From Nocardia alba NBRC 108234 (GTDB lineage Bacteria > Actinomycetota > Actinomycetes > Mycobacteriales > Mycobacteriaceae): a DNA stretch of 64,000 nt. The notes under the pieces were generated by a model. That model was not told the DNA's origin. It did not search any database and worked only from the letters and a program-made list of their open reading frames with translations. Of this stretch, positions 1-8,354 are shown piece after piece. The stretch covers positions 310,001 through 374,000 of the forward strand of contig NZ_BDAX01000018.1 in NCBI RefSeq assembly GCF_001612665.1, given 5' to 3'. Position numbers and translations under genes: made by a program. Position 1 is the stretch's first letter. The number at the start of each line of letters is the position of its first letter.

Positions 1-502
1 CGGCACCGACCAGCGCCGCGGCACCGACCTCGTCGAGTTCGTGCGGGAACGCGATGTGCAGCTGGTGGGCGATCTCGCGCTGGGCGAGCAGTTGCGCGTG
101 CGCGGCGCGACCGCTCACCGAGGGGACCGTCCGCGAGACCCGCGCCCGCAGGGCGGCCACCCGCGTACCGACGTCGCCGACGAGGCGTTCGCCGGGGTTG
201 TCGCCCGCCGCGCGCAAAGCCCGCAGCAACACCTCCACCGGTCGCTCGCCGGGCCGACGGGTGGCGATGGCGGCGACCGCCGCGCGCACCCGTTCGTCGG
301 GTTCGGGGAAGAGCAGTTCTTCCTTGCTCGCGAAGTAGTTGAAGAAGGTCCGGGTGCCGACCTCGGCCTCGGCCGCGATGTCGGCGACGGTCGTCTCCTC
401 GTAGCCTCTGGCCTCGAACAACTCGACGGCGGCCACGAGGATCGCACGTCGGGTTCGTTCCCTTTTTCGATCGCGCAGGGCAGATGGCGGCACGGCGGGC
501 AC
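1..502 (-). CDS. TetR-family transcriptional regulator, C-terminus cut off by window edge
   Basis: The visible 167 residues form a TetR DNA-binding domain at about residues 16-62 (AILVAAVELFEARGYEETT, then VADIAAEAEVGTRTFFNYF) followed by the start of the ligand-binding helices. The gene reads off position 1, so the C-terminus is missing. Two in-frame GTG codons (502 and 493) could start it, and I chose the outer one. It is divergent from tldD. A 20-bp near-palindrome at 559-578 in the shared intergenic region is a plausible operator, which suggests autoregulation and possibly control of tldDE. The ligand cannot be read from the sequence. Confidence 0.85.
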   Translation of the reverse strand, partial: MPAVPPSALRDRKRERTRRAILVAAVELFEARGYEETTVADIAAEAEVGTRTFFNYFASKEELLFPEPDERVRAAVAAIATRRPGERPVEVLLRALRAAGDNPGERLVGDVGTRVAALRARVSRTVPSVSGRAAHAQLLAQREIAHQLHIAFPHELDEVGAAALVGA

Positions 503-558
503 CCTACGGCATTTCCGACGTCGCTCGCGGGAGGAGACGGAGTCCGCGCGTCACGGCA

Positions 559-578
559 ATGCCTGTCGCGACCGGCAT
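559..578. promoter_or_regulatory. 20-bp near-palindrome, candidate TetR operator
   Basis: ATGCCTGTCGCGACCGGCAT matches its reverse complement at 18 of 20 positions, with the perfect palindrome GTCGCGAC at the centre. It lies 57 bp upstream of the TetR start and 105 bp before the -10 box of tldD, the usual place for a TetR-type operator. Which regulator binds it is an inference from position. Confidence 0.45.
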
Positions 579-642
579 CTCGCGCGTCATGGCACGCGAC
601 GCCGGTGCACGGCGAGCGCCGCATCGGCCGACATGCCAGTGC

Positions 643-658
643 CCGGAACCGGTTCCGG
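643..658. promoter_or_regulatory. 16-bp perfect palindrome upstream of tldD
   Basis: CCGGAACCGGTTCCGG is a perfect 16-bp palindrome whose flanks nearly extend it (GTGC on the left, CGCAC on the right). It ends 24 bp upstream of the TAGCGT -10 box of tldD, roughly over the -35 region. It could be a second operator in the TetR/tldD intergenic region. The high GC content makes a chance palindrome more likely than in AT-rich DNA. Confidence 0.35.
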
Positions 659-695
659 CGCACATGTGTCGGTGGCACCGGTTAGCGTGGGTCCG

Positions 696-2225
696 GTGAG
701 TACCACGACTTCCAGAGATGTGGACGAGGAGTTCCGCGCGCTCGGGCTCGCCACGCTGGCCGAGGCCGCGCTGTCGGCGGCCCGCGCCGCCGGGGCCGAG
801 CATGCCGACCTGCGCGTGCAACGGTTGGTGACCCAGTCGATCCGATTGCGCGACGGCCGCGTCGAAGCGGTCACCGACGGGACCGAGCTGGGGCTGGCGG
901 TGCGCGTGATCGTCGACGGCACCTGGGGTTTCGCCTCGCACGCCGCGCTCACCCCCGCGACCGCCGCCGAGGTGGCGCGCCGCGCGGTGACGGTGGCGCG
1001 GGCATTGCGCGCGCTGAACCGGGAGCGCGTCGAACTGGCCGACGAGCCACGCTACGACGATGTGTCGTGGGTCTCGGCCTACGACCTCGATCCGTTCGCG
1101 GTGTCGACCGCCGACAAAGTGGCGCTGCTGCAAGACTATTCGGAACGTCTGTCCGCGGCCGACGGTGTCGACCACGTCACCGCCTCGGTCCTGCAGGTCA
1201 AGGAGCAGACGTTCTACGCCGACACCGCGGGTTCGTCGATCACCCAGCAGCGGGTGCGGTTGCATCCCCAACTGGAGGCTGTCACCGTCGATTCCGCGTC
1301 GGGAGTGTTCGAGACGATGCGTACCCTCGCCGCGCCCGCCGGTCGCGGCTGGGAGTACGTCACCGGCGCCGACGGAACATGGGACTGGACGGGCGAACTC
1401 GCGCGGATCCCGGGCTGGCTGGCCGAGAAGGTGAAGGCGCCCAGTGTGGTCGCGGGTCCCACCGATCTCGTGATCGACCCCACGAACCTGTGGCTCACGA
1501 TCCACGAATCCATCGGCCACGCCACCGAATACGACCGCGCGATCGGCTACGAATCCGCGTACGCGGGCACCTCGTTCGCGACTCCCGATCAGCTCGGCAC
1601 GCTGCGGTACGGCACGCCGATCATGCACGTCACCGGCGACCGCACCCAGGTCAACGGGTTGAGCACGGTCGGCTACGACGACGAGGGCGTGGCGGGCCAG
1701 CAGTGGGACCTGGTGCGTGACGGCGTTCTCGTCGGCTACCAGCTCGACCGGGTGTTCGCCCCCCGGCTCGGGCTCGATCGCTCCAACGGGTGCTCGTATG
1801 CCGATTCGCCACACCATGTTCCGATCCAGCGGATGGCGAACGTGTCGTTGCAGCCCGATCCCGAACACGACACCAGCACCGCCGAGCTGATCTCGCGGGT
1901 GCGCGAGGGCATCTACATCGTCGGCGACAAGAGCTGGTCGATCGATATGCAGCGCTACAACTTCCAGTTCACCGGTCAACGGTTCTTCCGGATTCGCGAC
2001 GGCGAGCTCGACGGGCAACTGCGCGATGTCGCCTATCAGGCGACGACCACCGATTTCTGGGGGTCGATGGAAGCGGTCGGCGGACCGAGCACCTGGCAGC
2101 TCGGTGGCGCGTTCAACTGCGGTAAGGCACAGCCGGGTCAGGTAGCGGCGGTGAGTCACGGCTGCCCGTCGGTACTGGTGCGCGGGGTCAACATTCTCAA
2201 TACCCGGACGGAGGGCGGTCAGTGA
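696..2225 (+). CDS. tldD: TldD metallopeptidase subunit
   Basis: A 509-residue TldD-family protein, the catalytic half of the TldD/TldE zinc protease, which in other bacteria trims modified peptides and unfolded substrates. The zinc motif HESIGHATE (HExxxH, about residues 270-275) is intact, and the N-terminal half has the usual TldD beta-rich fold. I chose GTG 696, not ATG 633, because TAGCGT (683-688) sits exactly 7 nt before it as a leaderless -10 box. That box and a 16-bp palindrome (643-658) would otherwise lie inside coding sequence. The stop overlaps the next start (GTGA, 2222-2225), so tldD and tldE are translationally coupled. No dedicated peptide-natural-product genes are next to it, so the substrate is unknown. 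Confidence 0.93.
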   Translation: MSTTTSRDVDEEFRALGLATLAEAALSAARAAGAEHADLRVQRLVTQSIRLRDGRVEAVTDGTELGLAVRVIVDGTWGFASHAALTPATAAEVARRAVTVARALRALNRERVELADEPRYDDVSWVSAYDLDPFAVSTADKVALLQDYSERLSAADGVDHVTASVLQVKEQTFYADTAGSSITQQRVRLHPQLEAVTVDSASGVFETMRTLAAPAGRGWEYVTGADGTWDWTGELARIPGWLAEKVKAPSVVAGPTDLVIDPTNLWLTIHESIGHATEYDRAIGYESAYAGTSFATPDQLGTLRYGTPIMHVTGDRTQVNGLSTVGYDDEGVAGQQWDLVRDGVLVGYQLDRVFAPRLGLDRSNGCSYADSPHHVPIQRMANVSLQPDPEHDTSTAELISRVREGIYIVGDKSWSIDMQRYNFQFTGQRFFRIRDGELDGQLRDVAYQATTTDFWGSMEAVGGPSTWQLGGAFNCGKAQPGQVAAVSHGCPSVLVRGVNILNTRTEGGQ

Positions 2226-3613
2226 ACGAGGGTCTGTTCCCGGCGGGCGCGGTGGTCGAGCGGGCGCTCGCGGCGTCGAAGGCCGACGAGGCGATCGTGA
2301 TCGTCACCGACGCGCACGAGGCGTCGCTGCGGTGGGCGGGCAACTCGATGACCACCAACGGTTCGTCGATTTCGCGCGAGTGGGCGGTGATCTCGGTGTT
2401 CCGCACGGGGACCGACGTCGCGCGGGTCGGTTCCATCAGTTCCACCAGCGTCGATCCCACCGAGATCGAGGCCGTGGTGCGCGCCAGCGAGGAGGCCGCG
2501 CGCACGGCCACCCCGGCACGTGACGCGATGCCGCTGCTCGAACCCACCGACGACGACACCCCCGCGTGGGATCAGGCGCCGGGCGCGACCGAGATCGACG
2601 TGTTCGCCGGGTTGGCGCGCGAGCTGTCGACCGGTTTCGACGGCACCGACCGCCTCTACGGTTTCGCCCACCACCAGGTGCACACCACCTGGCTGGGTAC
2701 CTCGACCGGTGTCCGCCGCCGGTTCAGTCAGCCGACCGGTTCGGTGGAGATCAACGGCAAGCGGGGCGAGGGCGACGAGCTGGCGAGCGCGTGGGTGGGC
2801 GTTGGCACCGCCGATTTCACCGACGTCGACACCCCGGGCCTGCTCGCCGAGTTGTCGCGGCGCCTCGCCTGGGCCGAGCGCCGCGTCGAGCTGCCCGCGG
2901 GCCGCTACGAGACCCTGCTGCCGCCGTCGTCGGTCGCCGATCTGATGATCTATCTGGCGTGGAGCATGGAGGGCCGTGGCGCGCACGAGGGCCACACCGC
3001 GTTCTCCCGCGCCGGTGGCACGCGCATCGGTGAACGGCTCACCGACATTCCGCTCACCCTGTACTCCGACCCCAACGCGAGCGGCCTGGAATACCGGCCG
3101 TTCGTGGCGACGCCGTCGTCGTCGGAGTCGCTGTCGGTGTTCGACAACGGGCTGTCCGCGCGACGGGTCGACTGGATCGGCCAGGGCGTCATCGAATCGC
3201 TGGTGTATCCGCGCGCGACCGCTGCCGAATTCTCCGCTCCCGCCACGGTTCCCGGCGAGAATCTGCTGCTCACCGGTGGCGGCGAGGCTTCGCTGGACGA
3301 CATGGTCGCCCGCACCGAACGCGGTCTGCTCCTCACCTGCCTGTGGTACATCCGCGAGGTCGACCCCGCCACGCTGCTGCTCACCGGCCTCACCCGCGAC
3401 GGCGTCTACCTCGTCGAGGACGGGCAGGTGACCGGCGCGGTGAACAACTTCCGGTTCAACGAGAGCCCGCTCGATCTGTTGCGGCGGGTCTCGGAGGCAG
3501 GTGCCACCGAGATCACCCTGCCGCGGGAGTGGAAGGACTGGTTCACCCGCACCGCCATGCCCCCGTTGCGCATCCCCGACTTCCACATGTCCTCGGTGAG
3601 CCGAGCCACCTGA
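2222..3613 (+). CDS. tldE: TldE/PmbA non-catalytic partner subunit
   Basis: A 463-residue protein of the PmbA/TldE family. It starts with GTG inside the tldD stop codon (4-nt overlap), the usual tldD-tldE arrangement. As expected for TldE it lacks the HExxxH zinc motif present in TldD. Typical TldE stretches include the C-terminal NNFRFNESPLDLLRRV segment. In characterised systems TldD and TldE form a heterodimer in which TldE completes the proteolytic chamber without contributing the metal ligands. Nothing is truncated. Confidence 0.92.
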   Translation: MNEGLFPAGAVVERALAASKADEAIVIVTDAHEASLRWAGNSMTTNGSSISREWAVISVFRTGTDVARVGSISSTSVDPTEIEAVVRASEEAARTATPARDAMPLLEPTDDDTPAWDQAPGATEIDVFAGLARELSTGFDGTDRLYGFAHHQVHTTWLGTSTGVRRRFSQPTGSVEINGKRGEGDELASAWVGVGTADFTDVDTPGLLAELSRRLAWAERRVELPAGRYETLLPPSSVADLMIYLAWSMEGRGAHEGHTAFSRAGGTRIGERLTDIPLTLYSDPNASGLEYRPFVATPSSSESLSVFDNGLSARRVDWIGQGVIESLVYPRATAAEFSAPATVPGENLLLTGGGEASLDDMVARTERGLLLTCLWYIREVDPATLLLTGLTRDGVYLVEDGQVTGAVNNFRFNESPLDLLRRVSEAGATEITLPREWKDWFTRTAMPPLRIPDFHMSSVSRAT

Positions 3614-3676
3614 TCGCTCACCAGGCCGGGAAGAACCCGCTCCGACCGGTCGCCCCGAGCGTGACAGCATGAACGG

Positions 3677-4513
3677 GTGACTGGTATCCGGATGTTCGCC
3701 ACCGACCTCGACGGCACCCTGCTGCGTTCCGATCGCACGATCTCGCGGCGGACGGCCGAGGCGATGGCCGATGCTCGAGCCGCGGGCATCGAGGTGGTGT
3801 GGGCCACGGCGCGGGCCCGTCATTCGGTTCACGACCTGGCGCAGTCATGCGGTTTCCGCGGCAAAGCGGTGTGTGCCAACGGCGCGGTGCTGCTCGACCT
3901 GGCCGACGGCACACCGAAAATCATCGACACCGTCTCGATCGACAGCGGCGCGGCGGGTGCGGTGATGGCCCAGATCCGCGACCTGATTCCGGGGGTGGTG
4001 TTCGCCAACGTGGGCGCCACCCGGTTCATCGCCGAACCCGCCTATGCCGCCCTGTGCACCTTCGCCGACCACCATCGGCACCCGCACGAGATGGAACTGT
4101 CCGATTCCCTGCCGACCGGCATCGAGTCGATGGTGAAGATCGTCGCCCGTCATCCCGAACTGCCGGGGGCGCAGCTGTACCGGACGGCGGTGGCGGTGGG
4201 GATCACCGGTGTGGAGCTGACCCACTCCGGTGCCGCGTACATGGAGATGGCCGCGCAAGGTGTGTCGAAAGCCAGCGCGCTGGCCCGCCTGTGCGCGATC
4301 GACGGCATCGACCCGTCGCAGGTGGCGGCCGCGGGCGATGCGCTCAACGATGTCGCCATGCTCACGTGGGCGGGTACCGCGCTGGTTCCGGCCAACGCGG
4401 TACCCGAGGTGATCGCCCTCGCCGACCGGATTCTGCCGACCAACGACGCGGACGGCGTCGCCGCCTACCTCGAGGAATTGGTGGGGTCGACACCGCGCGA
4501 CACCGCTAGCTGA
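3677..4513 (+). CDS. Cof-type HAD-IIB phosphatase
   Basis: A 278-residue HAD-superfamily hydrolase of the Cof subclass. Motif I is DLDGT with Asp10 and Asp12, the cap domain lies in the middle, and motif IV is GDALND (Asp221 and Asp225) with a conserved lysine before it. These enzymes dephosphorylate small phosphometabolites such as sugar phosphates or cofactor intermediates in the cytoplasm, and the substrate cannot be predicted here. The start is GTG 3677, with a CAGCAT -10-like hexamer just before it and no Shine-Dalgarno, so the mRNA may be leaderless. It follows tldE by 63 bp and its end overlaps the convergent gene by 8 nt. Confidence 0.88.
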   Translation: MTGIRMFATDLDGTLLRSDRTISRRTAEAMADARAAGIEVVWATARARHSVHDLAQSCGFRGKAVCANGAVLLDLADGTPKIIDTVSIDSGAAGAVMAQIRDLIPGVVFANVGATRFIAEPAYAALCTFADHHRHPHEMELSDSLPTGIESMVKIVARHPELPGAQLYRTAVAVGITGVELTHSGAAYMEMAAQGVSKASALARLCAIDGIDPSQVAAAGDALNDVAMLTWAGTALVPANAVPEVIALADRILPTNDADGVAAYLEELVGSTPRDTAS

Positions 4514-5657
4514 CCGCCGTGGGCGCCTCACCCACGCTCAGGTGCAGGATCGTATCGGCCGCGCCCACGGTGTCCGCGTCCAACGGGAAGTACCCCTGTT
4601 CCCGGGTGGCGTCGATGCGGATGAGCGCGGGGCCGAGTTCGGCCGCCGGGATCAACCCCCAGGTGTCGACGCGATTCTGGAGAACGTGCTCGTAGGTTCC
4701 CGGCGCGGGTTCGGCGAGTTCGAGGCCATCGCTGCGTCCCAGACTGCCGAGAATCACCCGGTAGTGCTCCCCCAGCAGCGATCCGACGATCGCCCCCGCG
4801 CCGAACCAGACGAGCTCCATCGGCCCCATCGGCATGACGCTGGTGGTGCGCCGCAGGTGCAGGTTGTGTGAGTGCACCAGCGTCGGACCACGGCGTGCTT
4901 CGGTGGACCGGATGTCGAGCAGGTTCTGGGCCATCAGCGCGTCACGGGCGGCGGCCAGGCTGTTCCATCGCACGCCGTCCTCGGTCGGCGCGGCCGCCTG
5001 CCGGTGATACCGGAGCAGGCCGAGGCCGGCGGTGAGATGAATCGCCGCTGTGCGCCACCGCGCGAGTGAGGTGGCCGCGATCCGCTCCGGCGCGCGCGCG
5101 TAGAGCAGCGCGAGCATGTCGTCGGCCATCGCCCGCAATCGCTCGGCATCGAGGGTGGCTCCGGGCGAGACGGCGGCGTCGAGGACGGCCTCGGTGCGGC
5201 TCCATCGCTCGTCGCTGCCCGCGGGCCCGCTGATGTCGAAGTCGAGTTCCAGGTAGTCGCGGGCGAATTCGAGGTAGGACCGGGGGCTGGGAGCGTTCAT
5301 CGTTTCCATGGCGGCGTCGAATCCGTGAAAGTGGACCTGATCCCCGACCGGCCGACCCGCGTTGTAGTCGCGCAGCCAGGCGACCAGGTTCCGGTTGCCC
5401 GCGAGCTCACCGAATTCGTGCGAGAAGCCGGTCCGCATCACCTCGTCCAAGGTGCCGGGGCCGCCTCGAACGAATTCATCCACGGTGAGCGCGGCGACCC
5501 GATCCGTTTCCAGCGCGATCGACCGGAATCCCCTCGCCACCAACTCGACGAACAGCTCGTTGCGGATGGCCGCGAAGCCCGGCTCTCGGTGCGTCGGTTC
5601 CCCGAACGCCAGCAGTTCACAGGACGAAGGGACGAAGTCGCTGATTCTCTGACTCAT
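4506..5657 (-). CDS. Erythromycin-esterase-family protein
   Basis: A 383-residue protein of the erythromycin esterase (EreA/EreB-like, succinoglycan biosynthesis-type) family. It has the N-terminal GEPTHREPGF segment with the conserved Glu and His, a middle helical insertion, and the HSHNLHLRR and EHYRVILGSLG segments near the C-terminus. Confirmed members hydrolyse the macrolide lactone ring, but many chromosomal actinobacterial members have no proven resistance role. ATG 5657 is preceded by TACGGT with 8 nt spacing, so the start is probably leaderless; TTG 5666 is an alternative. It is divergent from a tandem-MerR regulator, which suggests inducible expression. Confidence 0.82.
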   Translation of the reverse strand: MSQRISDFVPSSCELLAFGEPTHREPGFAAIRNELFVELVARGFRSIALETDRVAALTVDEFVRGGPGTLDEVMRTGFSHEFGELAGNRNLVAWLRDYNAGRPVGDQVHFHGFDAAMETMNAPSPRSYLEFARDYLELDFDISGPAGSDERWSRTEAVLDAAVSPGATLDAERLRAMADDMLALLYARAPERIAATSLARWRTAAIHLTAGLGLLRYHRQAAAPTEDGVRWNSLAAARDALMAQNLLDIRSTEARRGPTLVHSHNLHLRRTTSVMPMGPMELVWFGAGAIVGSLLGEHYRVILGSLGRSDGLELAEPAPGTYEHVLQNRVDTWGLIPAAELGPALIRIDATREQGYFPLDADTVGAADTILHLSVGEAPTAVS

Positions 5658-5738
5658 ACCTGTCAACCGTATCGTTGAAAGAACGGTGGAGACTCGACCA
5701 GCGGCTATTCCCGGATTATGTCGTAAAGTCTCAAACCA

Positions 5739-6446
5739 GTGAGAACCCTACGACCGTCCGACCTGGCCCGCGAGCACGCGATCTCCACCCAGGCGGTCCG
5801 CAATTACGAGCAGGACGGCTGTCTGCCGCCCGCCGAGCGCACCCCCACCGGATACCGCATCTACACCGATCTGCACGCGGCCGCGCTGCGCACCTACCTC
5901 ACCCTGATCCCCGCGCACGGCCACGCGAGAGCGGGCGACATCATGCGCGCGCTGCACGCGGACGACCTCGACACGGCGCTCGCGATCATCGACCACGGGC
6001 ACAGCCAACTCCTGCGCGACCGCGAGACCCTCATCGCGGTACGCCGGGCCGTCGACCACCTCGTCACCGAATCCAGTTCTGCCACCACAGGTTCGCCGGA
6101 GACCAGAACCATCGGCGAACTCGCCCACCACCTGCGAGTCACCCCCGCCACCCTCCGGGCCTGGGAAGCGGCCGACATCCTGTCCCCCGTCCGGGACCCG
6201 GCCACCGGCTACCGCCGTTACGGACCCGACGACCTGCGTGACGCCGAACTCGCCCACATCCTGCGCCGAGGCCACTACCGCCTCGACCACATCGCCGCCG
6301 TCATCGGGCAGATCCGCGCCGCAGGGAGCACCGAGGCACTGGCGAACGCCCTCACCGACTGGCAGGCCGCTCTCACCGCCCGTGGCCTTGCGCTGCTCGA
6401 CGCCGCCGCCGCGCTGAGCCGATACACCGCCGCGCTACGCCACTAG
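5739..6446 (+). CDS. Regulator with two MerR DNA-binding domains (TioE-like)
   Basis: The 235-residue protein holds two MerR winged helix-turn-helix units. The first is at about residues 1-70 (RPSDLAREHAISTQAVRNYE...GYRIYTD) and the second at about 122-190 (TIGELAHHLRVTPATLRAWE...GYRRYG). Such duplicated-domain regulators (TioE type) are known in actinobacteria. The long MerR coiled coil and a classical ligand domain are missing, so one chain could bind both operator half-sites. GTG 5739 is preceded by TAAAGT at 5724-5729 (9 nt spacing). The divergent erythromycin-esterase-family gene, 81 bp away start to start, is the obvious target. Confidence 0.85.
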   Translation: MRTLRPSDLAREHAISTQAVRNYEQDGCLPPAERTPTGYRIYTDLHAAALRTYLTLIPAHGHARAGDIMRALHADDLDTALAIIDHGHSQLLRDRETLIAVRRAVDHLVTESSSATTGSPETRTIGELAHHLRVTPATLRAWEAADILSPVRDPATGYRRYGPDDLRDAELAHILRRGHYRLDHIAAVIGQIRAAGSTEALANALTDWQAALTARGLALLDAAAALSRYTAALRH

Positions 6447-6518
6447 GCCGGCATGACGCTACCCACGCAGTGGACGGTGACGGCCGAGGACCCTGATGGG
6501 CGCCCGGTGGACATCCAG

Positions 6519-6545
6519 GGCGCACCGTCCCCGCCCCGGTGCGCC
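6519..6545. terminator. Stem-loop between convergent MerR and thiolase genes
   Basis: GGCGCACCG (6519-6527) and CGGTGCGCC (6537-6545) form a perfect 9-bp GC-rich stem with a 9-nt loop just downstream of the thiolase stop on the minus strand and 73 bp after the MerR stop. It lacks a U-tract, as many actinobacterial terminators do. The rest of 6447-6552 shows no credible gene. Confidence 0.5.
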
Positions 6546-6552
6546 TACCTGA

Positions 6553-7842
6553 TCACACGCGTTCGAGCACCGCAGACGCGCCGATGCCACCCGCCGCGCA
6601 GATCCCCAGCAGCGCGGTCTGCTTCCCGGTCCGGGCCAACTCGTTGGCCATGGTGGTGACCATGCGCGCGCCGGTGGCGCCGAACGGGTGACCCAGCGAG
6701 ATCGAGCCGCCGTGCACGTTCAAACTGTCGATGTCGACGATGCCGACCGGCTCATCGCGGTCGAGGCGTGCCTTGGCCCACTCGGCGCTCTCCAGCATGC
6801 GCAGAACCGAGAGCGTCTGCGCGGCGAAGGCTTCGTGGATGTCGACCAGGTCGATATCGGCCAGCGTCATGCCCGCCTTGTCCAGGGCGCGCGGCATCGA
6901 GATCGCCGGGCCGATGAGTACCTGGTCGGCGGGGTCGACGCTGACGAAACTCCAGGAGCGAAAGGCTGCCTTCGGGGTGAATCCGAGGGCGCGCGCCTTC
7001 TCCTCGCTCATCAGCAGGACCGCCGACGCACCGTCGGTGAGCGGGCTGGCATTGCCCGCGGTGACCGTGCCGTTCTGCTCGAACACCGGTTTCAGCAGGG
7101 CGAGCTTCTCGACGCTGGTGTTCGCACGGACGAGTCCGTCGCGCTCGATCCGGGTGCCCGACGGTGTGGTGACCGGCACGACCTCGTCGTCGAAACGTCC
7201 CGAGGCGATCGCGGCCGCGGCCCGCTGGTGCGAGCGGGCCGCGAACACGTCTTGGTCGGCGCGGGAGATCCCGTTGACGCGGGCCATCTTCTCCGCGGAC
7301 TCGCCCATGACCTCGCCGGTGGTGCGCTCGGCGATCTTGGGCTGGCGCGGCAGGATGTCGGTGAACGGCGCGAGCTGTCGAACCACCTCGAGGTAGTCCA
7401 TCGGCTTGGGCTTGCCCAGCGCGACCGGCGCGACCGCGTGCACGACCTTCTGCGGCAGCTTGATCTCGGCATTGCTGGTGGAATCGCTGCCACCGGCGAT
7501 CATGATGTCGTACTCGCCGCGTTCGATCGCCGCGGCCGCCGAGGTCACCGCCTGCAAACCGGACGCGCACGCGCGGGTGACCGTGTATCCCTCGCACCCG
7601 AAGTCCAGGTTCAGGTCGAGGGCGATCTCCCGCGCGATATTGGGCGCATGGCTCGGCAGCACAACGCCACCCCAGACGATGGATTGGATCTCGCCGGGCG
7701 CGATGCCGGTCCGCTCGATCAGCCCGCGAACGGCCGCGCCCGCCAGGGCGATGCTGTCGAGGCGGGTGAAGTCGGTGAACGCGCGGACGAACGGTGTCCG
7801 CGCGCCGCCGACGACGACGGCCCGATTGCGTTTCTCGGCCAT
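6553..7842 (-). CDS. Thiolase (acetyl-CoA C-acyltransferase, FadI/FadA2-like)
   Basis: A 429-residue thiolase that should cleave 3-ketoacyl-CoA with CoA, or run the reverse condensation, in fatty-acid metabolism. Catalytic residues are in place: the nucleophilic Cys92 in TRACASG, His385 in GHPFGATGAR and the second Cys415 in GICAAGG. Length and sequence features fit the longer FadI/FadA2 group better than the 390-residue FadA group. ATG 7842 has a good Shine-Dalgarno (GAAGGGA, 7 nt away). An 8-bp inverted repeat (7881-7910) lies in the upstream region. The gene stands alone, without a hydratase/dehydrogenase partner. Confidence 0.9.
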   Translation of the reverse strand: MAEKRNRAVVVGGARTPFVRAFTDFTRLDSIALAGAAVRGLIERTGIAPGEIQSIVWGGVVLPSHAPNIAREIALDLNLDFGCEGYTVTRACASGLQAVTSAAAAIERGEYDIMIAGGSDSTSNAEIKLPQKVVHAVAPVALGKPKPMDYLEVVRQLAPFTDILPRQPKIAERTTGEVMGESAEKMARVNGISRADQDVFAARSHQRAAAAIASGRFDDEVVPVTTPSGTRIERDGLVRANTSVEKLALLKPVFEQNGTVTAGNASPLTDGASAVLLMSEEKARALGFTPKAAFRSWSFVSVDPADQVLIGPAISMPRALDKAGMTLADIDLVDIHEAFAAQTLSVLRMLESAEWAKARLDRDEPVGIVDIDSLNVHGGSISLGHPFGATGARMVTTMANELARTGKQTALLGICAAGGIGASAVLERV

Positions 7843-7880
7843 GTGAGTCCCTTCGCCAAGTGCTGCCGAAGACTCACAGT

Positions 7881-7910
7881 ATCCGATACCGAGGGTTCTA
7901 CATATCGGAT
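7881..7910. promoter_or_regulatory. Inverted repeat upstream of the thiolase gene
   Basis: ATCCGATA (7881-7888) and TATCGGAT (7903-7910) are perfect 8-bp inverted arms separated by 14 bp, in the 77-bp gap between the PPOX stop and the thiolase start. On the minus strand a GATACT hexamer (7883-7878), possibly the -10 box, overlaps the inner arm. This looks like an operator for a dimeric repressor. The regulator is unknown. Confidence 0.4.
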
Positions 7911-7919
7911 CGAGGCGAA

Positions 7920-8300
7920 TCAGGCGGGCGTGATCTCGATGCCGATGGTGCCCGCCTTACCGCGGCGCAGATTGCTGCCGAGGATCACGAGCGGGCCGGT
8001 GAGCCAGTATTTCTTGCGCAGCAGCGAGCGGAGTTCGCCGGTCTCGGCCGCGTCGAGCAGCCGCGCGGTGCCGGTCACGACGGCGCCGTGCGCGTCGCCG
8101 CGCACGTTGCAGGGTTGCACCGTCACCTCGGGGTTGCGCCGGACACGCTTGACCTTCCAGCTGTCGGTGACCGTCCAGACGAACAGCTTGTCGTCGCGGG
8201 CCACCGCCCAGACGGGCGTTCCCACGGGCGTGCCGTCCTTGCGGAAGGTGGTGAGCAGTACGTAATTCGCGGTCGCCAGTTCGCCGAGGCGGTTCGTCAT
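7920..8300 (-). CDS. PPOX-class F420-dependent oxidoreductase
   Basis: A 126-residue split-barrel flavin/deazaflavin-binding protein of the pyridoxamine-phosphate-oxidase-like superfamily. Typical segments are LTTFRKDGTPVGTPVW, DSWKVKRVRRNPEVTVQPC and the C-terminal KYWLTGPLVILGSN. Actinobacterial members of this size usually bind F420 and reduce unidentified substrates. ATG 8300 has TAGGCT at 8312-8307 with a 6-nt gap, a leaderless start; GTG 8306 would shift the start into that gap. It is divergent from the secreted beta-propeller gene, whose promoter carries the same TAGGCT box. Confidence 0.82.
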   Translation of the reverse strand: MTNRLGELATANYVLLTTFRKDGTPVGTPVWAVARDDKLFVWTVTDSWKVKRVRRNPEVTVQPCNVRGDAHGAVVTGTARLLDAAETGELRSLLRKKYWLTGPLVILGSNLRRGKAGTIGIEITPA

Positions 8301-8306
8301 GCCCAC

Positions 8307-8348
8307 AGCCTAGTGCGCGCGGCGATCCGAGCGCTCGGCCAGTAGGCT
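8307..8348. promoter_or_regulatory. Back-to-back leaderless -10 boxes (TAGGCT on both strands)
   Basis: TAGGCT occurs on the minus strand at 8312-8307 (6 nt before ATG 8300) and on the plus strand at 8343-8348 (6 nt before ATG 8355). Both match the actinobacterial TANNNT -10 consensus at the spacing expected for transcription starting at the A of the start codon. The boxes belong to a 7-bp inverted repeat CAGCCTA/TAGGCTG, so the two divergent genes could be co-regulated. Confidence 0.55.
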
Positions 8349-8354
8349 GCGGCC

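Noticed and set aside
633..695. ATG 633 as tldD start
   Set aside because: The extra 21 residues would cover the TAGCGT -10 box and the 16-bp palindrome; GTG 696 fits the leaderless pattern.
6453..6659. Short plus-strand frame overlapping the thiolase end
   Set aside because: It runs into the antisense strand of a certain gene, and the hairpin at 6519-6545 explains the non-coding part better.
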